This document shows positions 39,647 to 46,784 of a DNA stretch of 49,250 nt, one piece after another. Origin of the DNA: an uncultured Bacteroidota bacterium (GTDB taxonomy: Bacteria > Bacteroidota > Bacteroidia > Bacteroidales > P3). The stretch is taken from assembly GCA_902762805.1 (NCBI GenBank), contig CACWPQ010000027.1, positions 1 through 49,250 on the forward strand. The letters are read 5' to 3'. The notes below the pieces were generated by a model, which was not told the origin of the DNA, did not search any database, and saw nothing but the letters and a program-made list of their open reading frames with translations. The translations under genes were made by a program, and so were the position numbers. Position 1 is the first letter of the stretch; the number at the start of each line of letters is the position of its first letter.

Positions 39647-42112
39647 CTAGTAGGGGTCGACGTCGTAGTGGATGGAGACGGCGGAGAGGCCTTCCTGCTT
39701 GGCGAGGTCGTCGCCGATTTGGAGGATGACGCGCTTGGCGTCGGCAATGGGTTCGGTTCGCTCGAAACGGAGGGTCAACACCTTGAGGTACAGGGCGCGG
39801 ACACGGCTCACGAGGGGATACTCGGGGCCCATGACGCGGCCGGCGAAGGTGGCGCGCAGCTGGGCGGCCATCCAGTCGGCGGCGCGGTCGAGCACATCGG
39901 ACTCGCGGTGCTTGAGGGTGATTTCGATCAGGCGGTGGTAGGGCGGATAGCGGAAGACGCGCCGCTCCTGGATCTGCTCGTCGTAGAGAGCCTGATAGTC
40001 GGCATCCACCACGTTGCCAATCACCTGGTGGTGTGGGTTGTAGGTCTGGATGATCACCTTCCCGCCGTCGCCGTGGCGGCCGGCGCGCCCACTGACCTGG
40101 GTCATCTGCTGGAAGGCGCGCTCGAAGGAGCGGAAGGAGGGGTAGTTGATGATATTGTCGGCATTGACAATTCCCACCACGCTTACATGCTCGAAGTCAA
40201 GTCCTTTGGTGACCATCTGGGTGCCGACGAGGATGTCGATGCGGCGATGCTCGAAGTCGGAGAGCAGTTCCAGATACTGGTTCTTTTGCAGTGTGCTGTC
40301 CAAATCCATGCGCGCCACGCGGGCATCGGGGAACATGATTTGGAGGTCTTCCTCGATGCGCTCGGTGCCTATGCCGGTCATTTTCAGGTGGGTGGAGTGG
40401 CAGGCGGGGCATTCGGCAGGCACGGGGATGGAGTAGCCGCAGTAGTGGCAGCGGAGCGAGTTGGTGGCTTTGTGGTAGACGAGCGACACGTCGCAGTGGA
40501 TACACTGGGGTATGTGGTGGCAGTCGTCGCACTCGATGCGGAGGGAGAAGCCGCGGCGGTTCTGGAAGAGGATGGCCTGCTGGCCGGCTTTCAAGGCGCC
40601 GCCGACGGCGTCGAGCAGGGCAGGGGAGAAGTGGCCCCGCAGGCGGCCGGCGCGCTGCTCGGCCTTCATGTCGACCACCTCGACCTTCGGCAGGCTGAAG
40701 CCGCCGTAGCGCTGGCGCATGACGGCGAGGGCATACTTGCCAGTTTGGGCGTTGTAATAGCTTTCCACCGAGGGGGTTGCGCTGCCGAGCACCACCTGCG
40801 CGCCCCACATCTGCGCCAGCACGATGGCCGAGTCGCGGGCGTGGTAGCGCGGGGCGGGGTCGTACTGCTTATAGGAGGGGTCGTGTTCCTCGTCGACGAT
40901 GACCAGGCCGAGGTCGGAGAAGGGGAGGAAGGTGGCGCTGCGGGCGCCGAGGAGCACCTGGTAGCGGCCGGGGCCGGTGGCCATGGTGCGCTGCCACACC
41001 TCGGTGCGCTGGCTGACGCTGAAGCGCGAATGATAGACGCCCACCTTGTCGCCGAAGTAGCGTCGCAGGCGGTTGATGAGTTGCGCTGTGAGCGCTATCT
41101 CGGGCAGCAGGAAGAGTGCCTGTTGACCCTCTTGTATGATTTTGTGTATCAGTTTGATATACACCTCTGTTTTACCTGATGATGTAACACCATGCAGGAG
41201 CGAGACGGGGCGGTCGGTAGTGGCGAGGAGGTCGTAGGCGGCCTGCTGTTCGGCGTTGAGCCGGATGCTGTCGGGCGAGAGCAACTGGCCGGCGTCGTAG
41301 TTTTCGAGGCGGCTTTCGAGGCGTTCCTCGACCACGAGGACGCCGTTTTTGATGAGGGTCTGCAGCGGGGAGCCCTGCGGCAGGTCGCGCTTGGGCACGG
41401 CTTCGCGGCCGAAATGCGACCGTTGGAGGTACTGCATCAGCAGCTCCACCTGCTTAAAGCGACGCTTTTGCTCAAGTGTTTCAAATAGCTCTTTTTGAGC
41501 ATTTTCATCCAGATATTCATCGGCCAGGCGCAGGTAGGCGGTCTTGCGAGGGGTGAAGCGCTCGCGCAGCTCTTCGTCCATCATCACCACCTGCCGCTCA
41601 ATCATGCCGCGGATGATGGGCATGATCTTTTGGACGCCGATGGCACGGCTGATGTCGACGACACGCATCACGGGGTGGTCGGACAGGAGCTGGACGATTT
41701 GCAGTTCGTGTTTGGAGAGTTCGGAGAGCTCGCCGCTGAAGTCGGGATGGATGGTGAGGGCCGACTCGCTGGCCAGCTTGAGGCCGGAGGGGAGGGCCAC
41801 GGCCATCACATCGCCCGGGGTGCACATATAGTAGCGTGCCAGCCACTCCCAGTGCTCCAGCTGGCGCGGGGTTACGATGGGAGCGACATCGAGGAGGGCG
41901 AGGATGTATTTGCACTTGTATGGAGGCTGCACCTGGTGGATGCGGCGCACGATGGCGGAGTACATCTTGGCGCTTTTCTGCCCGAATTGCACCACCACGC
42001 GCATGCCCACGGCGACCGTCCCGTTGTACTCCTGCGGCACCCTATAGGTGTAAGTGCCAGGGAGATGCAGCGGCAGCAGCACGTCGACATAGTATACCTC
42101 GGTCTCCTTCAT
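39647..42112 (-). CDS. priA: Primosomal replication-restart helicase PriA
   Basis: About 821 residues, starting MKETEVYYVDVLLPL. The N-terminal DNA-binding domain is followed by a DEAD-like helicase: Walker A HGVTSSGKTEVY, Walker B VDEEHDPSYKQYD and GSATPS. The zinc-binding insert has paired cysteines (CDDCHHIPQCIHC, CHYCG, CPAC), and helicase motifs V/VI are GTQMVTKGLDF and QVSGRAGR. PriA reloads the replisome at collapsed forks. The ATG at 42112 lies just 9 nt past the -7 box, so the transcript would be nearly leaderless; 42124 is an alternative start. Confidence 0.95.
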   Translation of the reverse strand: MKETEVYYVDVLLPLHLPGTYTYRVPQEYNGTVAVGMRVVVQFGQKSAKMYSAIVRRIHQVQPPYKCKYILALLDVAPIVTPRQLEHWEWLARYYMCTPGDVMAVALPSGLKLASESALTIHPDFSGELSELSKHELQIVQLLSDHPVMRVVDISRAIGVQKIMPIIRGMIERQVVMMDEELRERFTPRKTAYLRLADEYLDENAQKELFETLEQKRRFKQVELLMQYLQRSHFGREAVPKRDLPQGSPLQTLIKNGVLVVEERLESRLENYDAGQLLSPDSIRLNAEQQAAYDLLATTDRPVSLLHGVTSSGKTEVYIKLIHKIIQEGQQALFLLPEIALTAQLINRLRRYFGDKVGVYHSRFSVSQRTEVWQRTMATGPGRYQVLLGARSATFLPFSDLGLVIVDEEHDPSYKQYDPAPRYHARDSAIVLAQMWGAQVVLGSATPSVESYYNAQTGKYALAVMRQRYGGFSLPKVEVVDMKAEQRAGRLRGHFSPALLDAVGGALKAGQQAILFQNRRGFSLRIECDDCHHIPQCIHCDVSLVYHKATNSLRCHYCGYSIPVPAECPACHSTHLKMTGIGTERIEEDLQIMFPDARVARMDLDSTLQKNQYLELLSDFEHRRIDILVGTQMVTKGLDFEHVSVVGIVNADNIINYPSFRSFERAFQQMTQVSGRAGRHGDGGKVIIQTYNPHHQVIGNVVDADYQALYDEQIQERRVFRYPPYHRLIEITLKHRESDVLDRAADWMAAQLRATFAGRVMGPEYPLVSRVRALYLKVLTLRFERTEPIADAKRVILQIGDDLAKQEGLSAVSIHYDVDPY

Positions 42113-42121
42113 TTCGGACTG

Positions 42122-42129
42122 CAAAGATA
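42122..42129 (-). promoter_or_regulatory. Bacteroidota -7 box for priA
   Basis: Minus strand TATCTTTG followed by C. A start 5-7 nt beyond it leaves only about 3-5 nt before the ATG at 42112. Confidence 0.6.
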
Positions 42130-42317
42130 CGAAATATTTTCGACACGCCGACGGTCGAAATTCCCCCTGGCAACGAGGCTGAAATTTTTGAAAAAAAAGT
42201 CAAAAAACGCCCCCAAAATGTCAATTTTCAATAGGCTGATTGTCAGGACTTTCTTACGCTCCCCTTTTTCTCCCCTTTTTCTCATCTTCTTACTCTCTTC
42301 GGAGGTGGTCGGGGAAT

Positions 42318-42354
42318 AAAAAAAATCGGGGACACGAAAGGTTCGTGCCCCCGA
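42318..42354 (-). terminator. Rho-independent terminator after the T9SS cargo gene
   Basis: A 13-bp stem (TCGGGGGCACGAA side on the minus strand, with one mismatch) and a 3-nt loop are followed by eight T on the minus strand. It lies 22 nt after the stop at 42377. Confidence 0.92.
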
Positions 42355-42376
42355 CGGGAGGGATGTGCGCTATGGC

Positions 42377-43201
42377 CTAGCGGACGATGATTTTGGCGGA
42401 GCCGTGGCGGCGGTCGCCGATGAAGTTGATGCCGGACTGGAGGTTGCGTGCGCTGACTTTCACTTCCTGCTGGCCTTGGGCTACGGGGATGCGCTGGAGG
42501 GTGCGCCCCTGTGCGTCCACCACTTGGAGCTCGGTGGCAGTGGCGCCATCCTCGAACTGGACGGTGATGTAGCTGTCGCGGTCGGCAACAGAGGGGAAGA
42601 CGTTGAAGGGCAGCCCCTCGACCCTATCGATGCGCTGCGTCTGGCGATCGATGCGGTACCATTCAGTAATATATTCAGAATCATACCTTTCCAGATTCAC
42701 GTTGAGATAATAGTTCCCGCCAATCAACATAAGATAGATATAGCTGCTAGTCATTTGCATACCATTGTAGTTGCCAAAGGAGCCGATGACATTCCCGTTG
42801 TCGGCGATGATGTCGAAACGAACAACATAGCCGTCCCCGTCTTTTACACGGGAAATATATTCAAAGTGGTTGTCGTTGTTGAACAGGGTCTGGGTGAAGG
42901 TAATCCGGACGTCTGTTTCGTATATAAAATCCTCATCAAAATTAAATACATACATTCTTACGAGGTTGTTTGGCGAGATAGACATAACCTGTTGCAGATT
43001 GCTGTTGTATATGGTATATGATGTGGGGCCGTAATTCTCATCATAGTCGCCAACAACAGTAATATATGGCGCATCGGCAAATGCCTTTGGAATGTAATCG
43101 TCTATCCAGCGAAATCCTGTCTGCACAGGTACAATTGGGTTTTGCGCGTTGGCAGCGAGGGTGGCGGCCAAGGCGGTGGCAAAAAGTAGAGTTTTTTTCA
43201 T
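42377..43201 (-). CDS. Secreted protein with a type IX sorting domain
   Basis: A 274-residue secreted protein. A signal peptide (MKKTLLFATALAATLAANAQ) is followed by a beta-rich region of about 170 residues with no named domain. The last 75 residues (FNVFPSVADRDSYITVQFEDG..., LQVVDAQGRTLQRIPV, KIIVR) are a type A C-terminal sorting domain, the signal for the type IX secretion system. It is therefore probably released or anchored at the cell surface. The start at 43201 is set by the signal peptide. A 7-bp inverted repeat lies 8 nt upstream and a strong terminator follows. Confidence 0.85.
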   Translation of the reverse strand: MKKTLLFATALAATLAANAQNPIVPVQTGFRWIDDYIPKAFADAPYITVVGDYDENYGPTSYTIYNSNLQQVMSISPNNLVRMYVFNFDEDFIYETDVRITFTQTLFNNDNHFEYISRVKDGDGYVVRFDIIADNGNVIGSFGNYNGMQMTSSYIYLMLIGGNYYLNVNLERYDSEYITEWYRIDRQTQRIDRVEGLPFNVFPSVADRDSYITVQFEDGATATELQVVDAQGRTLQRIPVAQGQQEVKVSARNLQSGINFIGDRRHGSAKIIVR

Positions 43202-43208
43202 TTTGTTT

Positions 43209-43260
43209 GTGCCGGTTATAGAGCATCGGCGCATCGCTGTTAAGGTTGCCATCCCGGCAC
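43209..43260 (-). other. Leader inverted repeat before the T9SS cargo gene
   Basis: GTGCCGG (43209-43215) and CCGGCAC (43254-43260) can pair around a 38-nt loop just before the start codon at 43201. It could affect translation, but no known leader class was recognised. Confidence 0.4.
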
Positions 43261-43316
43261 GGGGACGGAAGTGAAAACAAACAAAGAAAGTGGAGCCATC
43301 CATTTGGACCCTATTT

Positions 43317-43471
43317 CTGCGTGAGGGCTTGGACTCCCTGGAATATAAAATAAAGGTTTAAGACTTGCCCCACTTCGGATGTATCATATACATTATGAAT
43401 ACAAACCAGTGAAAGCATCCATCTGTCCTTATCCATTTATATTCCAATGTGAAGTGTCCAAGTTCACGCAG
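43317..43471 (-). ncRNA. Putative structured RNA, 6S-like long hairpin
   Basis: A 155-nt region folds into one long bulged hairpin: CTGCGTGA with TCACGCAG (8 bp), CTTGGAC with GTCCAAG (7 bp) and GGAATATAAA with TTTATATTCC (10 bp), separated by small bulges. Inside lie a further GGATG/CATCC helix and a TGTA/TACA plus TCAT/ATGA hairpin. The long terminal stem with internal loops recalls 6S RNA, but the class is not proven. The minus strand is favoured because a -7 box lies upstream at 43532-43539. It could also be part of a long leader of the T9SS cargo gene. The rest of the 43202-43632 gap holds no open frame of note. Confidence 0.4.
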
Positions 43472-43531
43472 CAGGAATAAGGCGAAAAATGCAACTTTCT
43501 CGGCAAACCAAGTCTCGGCGGTTTGCGGGTG

Positions 43532-43539
43532 CAAAAATA
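43532..43539 (-). promoter_or_regulatory. Bacteroidota -7 box upstream of the structured region
   Basis: Minus strand TATTTTTG followed by C. No -33 match at the usual distance. A start near 43525 would first transcribe a GCAAACC/GGTTTGC hairpin (about 43503-43527) and then the long hairpin. Confidence 0.5.
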
Positions 43540-43632
43540 CGAACTTTTTCTCAAATGGGGAAAATAAATTTCCCCGAAGGCTTTTTCCGCGCTCGGGGAA
43601 TGCTGTGTTCCAGGGAATAAGGAGTAGGAATG

Positions 43633-43950
43633 TTATGCGGGATTGCCGTATGGTGCAGGTGGCTCGGCTGCCATCGATGCAGAAAATTCCTCGCCTTGCG
43701 GATAGGGTTTCGCACCATGTTCATAGAGGTATTCGGGGGCAATGTCAATGGCTCCGCCATTCCACTCCACCGTGTCGGAAACAGAGAAGTTCTTGAACAA
43801 GTCAATGTCTTCCAAGGGGGCGAACATGGGGTAGCGGGCTATAAGCGGGGCAAAATCGAATGTACGCCGCTCGCCATTGTTGAACGCTACCAACAGCTTG
43901 TATCCGTCAAGATGCTCGGCGTCAACTACTTCCAAAAACAGGTCTTCCAT
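43633..43950 (-). CDS. DUF2442 family protein
   Basis: A 105-residue protein of the DUF2442 type: DGYKLLVAFNNGERRTFDFAPLI near residues 15-37, then PMFAPLEDIDLFKNFSV and DTVEWNGGAIDIAPEYLYEHG. Members are small beta-rich proteins often found beside DUF4160 or toxin-like genes. No partner is adjacent here. A -7 box lies 30 nt upstream, so it is a single-gene unit, divergent from argS. The function is unknown. Confidence 0.82.
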   Translation of the reverse strand: MEDLFLEVVDAEHLDGYKLLVAFNNGERRTFDFAPLIARYPMFAPLEDIDLFKNFSVSDTVEWNGGAIDIAPEYLYEHGAKPYPQGEEFSASMAAEPPAPYGNPA

Positions 43951-43979
43951 TATTTCAAGGGTTCAATAGGTTTGGCTTG

Positions 43980-43987
43980 CAAAATTA
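43980..43987 (-). promoter_or_regulatory. Bacteroidota -7 box for the DUF2442 gene
   Basis: Minus strand TAATTTTG followed by C, about 30 nt before the ATG at 43950. It is divergent from the argS promoter. Confidence 0.6.
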
Positions 43988-44041
43988 CGCAAAAAAAACG
44001 ACATGGGTGAAAAAAAACTGCCGAATGAGGAAAATAAATCG

Positions 44042-44049
44042 TATCTTTG
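44042..44049 (+). promoter_or_regulatory. Bacteroidota -7 box for argS
   Basis: TATCTTTG followed by C, 33 nt before the ATG at 44083. It supports that start rather than the in-frame ATG at 44047. Confidence 0.65.
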
Positions 44050-44082
44050 CATTTTAATTTGGAATACAATAATATATACTAT

Positions 44083-45861
44083 ATGGATATTACTGACGCT
44101 CTTACACAGGCTGTTGCGGCTGCGCTGAAGTCGCTCTACGGCATCGAACAGGAGGCTGGAAGCATCCAGCTGCAGGACACCCGCAAGGAATTCGCCGGCG
44201 ACTACACGCTGGTGGTGTTCCCCTACGTGAAGCAGGCCCGCAAAAGCCCCGAGGCCGTGGGCAGCGAGATTGGCGAGGAGGTCAAGAAGAACCTCGCCGA
44301 GGTGAGTGGATACAACGTGGTGAAGGGGTTCCTCAACTTCGAGATAGCCGATGCCTACTGGCTGCGCTTCGTCGGCGAAAGGGCAGGGGAGAGCCGCTTC
44401 GGGCTGGTGGATGCCGGCAAGGACGACATTCCTGTGGTGGTTGAATACAGCAGTCCTAACACCAACAAACCCTTACACTTGGGTCATATCCGCAACAACC
44501 TCCTCGGATGGTCGGTGAGCCGCCTGCTGGAGGCCACGGGCGCCAACGTGAAGAAGGTGAACCTGGTGAACGACCGCGGCATCCACATCTGCAAGAGCAT
44601 GCTGGCCTGGCAGCGCTACGGCGGCGGCGAGACACCCGAAAGCAGCGGCATGAAGGGCGACCACCTGGTGGGCAAGTACTATGTGGAATTCGACAAGCAC
44701 TACAAGGAAGAGGTCAAACAGCTGATGGAGAGTGGGGTAGAGGAGGAGCAGGCCAAGAAGGAGGCCCCCATCATGCAGGAGGCACAGGCCATGCTCAAGC
44801 GCTGGGAAGAGGGCGACGCCGAGGTGCGTGCGCTGTGGGAGAAGATGAACGGCTGGGTCTACAAAGGCTTCGACGAGACCTACGCGCGTTTGGGCGTAGG
44901 CTTCGACAAGATATACTATGAATCAAACACTTACCTGCTCGGCAAGGAATTGGTGCAGAAGGGATTGGATATGGGCGTGCTGTTCCGCAAGGAGGACGGC
45001 TCGGTGTGGTGCGACCTCACGGCCGACGGCCTCGACCAGAAGCTGCTCCTGCGTCGCGACGGCACCTCGGTCTACATGACCCAGGACCTCGGCACGGCAC
45101 TGCTGCGCCACAAGGACTTCGGCGCCGAACGCCTCATCTATGTGGTTGGAAACGAGCAGGATTACCACTTCAAAGTGCTGAAACTCATCCTCGGCAAGCT
45201 GGGCTTCGAATGGGCCGACAAGGTGTACCACCTGAGCTACGGCATGGTGGAGCTGCCCAGCGGCAAGATGAAGAGCCGCGAGGGCACTGTGGTCGATGCC
45301 GACGACCTCATCGACGAGATGGAGAAGACCGCCGAGGAGATGAGCCGCGAGCGCGGAAAGAACGACGAACTGACGCCCGAGGAGCAGCAGCACCTGTACC
45401 ACATCCTGGCCCTCGGCGCACTCAAATACTTCATCCTCAAGGTGGATCCCACCAAGAACATGCTCTTCAACCCCGCCGAAAGCATCGACTTCAACGGCAA
45501 CACAGGCCCCTTCATCCAGTACACACACGCCCGCATCCGCTCCATCGTGCGCAAGGCCGGCGAGTGGAAGGTGGACAATTGGAATGTGGCGATGAACGAG
45601 AAGGAGAGGGGAGTGGTCAAAATCCTGCATGCCCTGCCGGCCACACTGCAGCAGGCCGCGGCGGCCTACAGCCCCGCCATGGTGGCCAACTACGCCTACG
45701 ACCTGGCCAAGGCATTCAACAGCTTCTACCAGGACACCCCCATCCTCAAAGAGGAGAACGCCGAGGTGAAGCAGATGCGCATCGCGCTGTGCCAGTTTGT
45801 GGCCAACGCACTGAAAAACACCATGGATATACTCGGCATCGAGGTGCCGGAGCGCATGTAA
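44083..45861 (+). CDS. argS: Arginyl-tRNA synthetase
   Basis: A 592-residue class I synthetase that charges tRNA-Arg. The N-terminal Add1 domain (about 1-115) precedes the Rossmann fold with the HIGH motif as HLGHIRNN (near 130). The KMSK region is KMKSREGT (near 400), as usual in ArgRS. The C-terminal anticodon-binding domain has the LYHILALGALKYFIL and YTHARIRSI blocks. The ATG at 44083 is chosen from the -7 box. The thioesterase gene starts 1 nt after its stop, so the two are probably co-transcribed. Confidence 0.95.
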   Translation: MDITDALTQAVAAALKSLYGIEQEAGSIQLQDTRKEFAGDYTLVVFPYVKQARKSPEAVGSEIGEEVKKNLAEVSGYNVVKGFLNFEIADAYWLRFVGERAGESRFGLVDAGKDDIPVVVEYSSPNTNKPLHLGHIRNNLLGWSVSRLLEATGANVKKVNLVNDRGIHICKSMLAWQRYGGGETPESSGMKGDHLVGKYYVEFDKHYKEEVKQLMESGVEEEQAKKEAPIMQEAQAMLKRWEEGDAEVRALWEKMNGWVYKGFDETYARLGVGFDKIYYESNTYLLGKELVQKGLDMGVLFRKEDGSVWCDLTADGLDQKLLLRRDGTSVYMTQDLGTALLRHKDFGAERLIYVVGNEQDYHFKVLKLILGKLGFEWADKVYHLSYGMVELPSGKMKSREGTVVDADDLIDEMEKTAEEMSRERGKNDELTPEEQQHLYHILALGALKYFILKVDPTKNMLFNPAESIDFNGNTGPFIQYTHARIRSIVRKAGEWKVDNWNVAMNEKERGVVKILHALPATLQQAAAAYSPAMVANYAYDLAKAFNSFYQDTPILKEENAEVKQMRIALCQFVANALKNTMDILGIEVPERM

Positions 45862-45862
45862 G

Positions 45863-46591
45863 ATGAAGGTCTATTCGCAAACCCTCGAGGTGCCCGACTA
45901 CCTGTGCGACCGCGACGACCGGCTGCACACCTGGGCGGCCATCCGCCTCTGCCAGGAGGTGTCGGAACTGCACAGCAAGGCCACAGGCATCGGCTACGAA
46001 GCCATGCGCGAGCAAAACAGGATATGGATTATCTCGCGCGCGTACTATATAATATATAGACGCGCGAAGGCATTCGAGAAGGTTATGTTAAGTACGTGGT
46101 CGCGCGGCAACGACGGCCTCTTCGCATTCCGCGACTACCGCATGGAGAGCGAGGCGGGCGAGACGCTGCTGGTGGGGACGACCTACTGGCCGCTGATTGA
46201 CTTCGCCACCCACAAGCCGGTGCGCCTCAACGACACACTGGATGGATACGACTACGAAAGCTGTGCCGCCACAACCCGCAACACGCTGGACCGCCTGCGG
46301 CTACCCGACATGAGCCAGCCCGACGGCCGTATGGACACCACGGCGAACTATTCGATGATTGACCACGTGGGCCACGTGAACAACTCGGAATATGTAAAGC
46401 TTGTATTCGACAGCTTGATGCAGACCTGTTACAATCTGGACAGCCCATACAGCCTGGAACTAAACTACAACCACGAAACGGCTCCCGGCGACACACTCTC
46501 AGTTTTGCGTAAACAGCACGACGGTGCAGAATGGTTCCAAATAACGAATTCTCGTGGACTTAGCGTAACGGCCAAAGTATCAGCTCCGTAA
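45863..46591 (+). CDS. Acyl-ACP thioesterase
   Basis: A 242-residue double hot-dog protein of the acyl-ACP thioesterase (FatA/FatB-like) family, which frees fatty acids from acyl carrier protein. The N-terminal half has WAAIRLCQEVSELHSKATGIGY and a strand region WIISRAYYIIYRRA. The C-terminal hot-dog carries DHVGHVNNSEYVKLV, with the Asn-x-His-like catalytic region of the family. An inverted repeat at 46034-46067 lies inside the coding sequence. It follows argS by 1 nt. The chain-length preference is unknown. Confidence 0.88.
   Translation: MKVYSQTLEVPDYLCDRDDRLHTWAAIRLCQEVSELHSKATGIGYEAMREQNRIWIISRAYYIIYRRAKAFEKVMLSTWSRGNDGLFAFRDYRMESEAGETLLVGTTYWPLIDFATHKPVRLNDTLDGYDYESCAATTRNTLDRLRLPDMSQPDGRMDTTANYSMIDHVGHVNNSEYVKLVFDSLMQTCYNLDSPYSLELNYNHETAPGDTLSVLRKQHDGAEWFQITNSRGLSVTAKVSAP
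46034..46067. other. Hairpin-forming segment inside the thioesterase gene
   Basis: TCGCGCG (46034-46040) and CGCGCGA (46061-46067) flank an inner CTATATA/TATATAG repeat. It encodes SRAYYIIYRRAK and may be only codon coincidence, but the GC-clamped AT core is striking. Confidence 0.5.
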
Positions 46592-46690
46592 ATTATCAAT
46601 ATCGGAGTTATGTTAAGTAGGATATTTCTGTAACATGAAATGTTCTATTCCCTGTTTGGGCCATTTCGGGAAGAAAACGGCAGGTATTCT

Positions 46691-46745
46691 GTAGGGGAAC
46701 TCTAGGGGATCTCTAGGGTAATACAAAGGCTCTGACCCTCTATGA
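46691..46745 (-). repeat. 3'-end element, diverged copy F
   Basis: It lies 39 nt after the dxs stop in the same orientation. GTATTACCC and three 11-bp-type units (CTAGAGATCCC and similar) are kept, and the 5' stem arm is changed (GGGTCAG). The surrounding 46592-46784 gap shows no gene. Confidence 0.7.
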
Positions 46746-46784
46746 GCCCATATAGGTTACATTGGAAAAATGATACAGTGAGAT

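Noticed and set aside
39539..41179. 546-residue plus-strand frame opposite priA, and similar long frames at 14882-16483, 16563-18182 and 6414-8027
   Set aside because: All are shadows of well-identified genes on the other strand or frame, with compositionally biased, domain-free translations.
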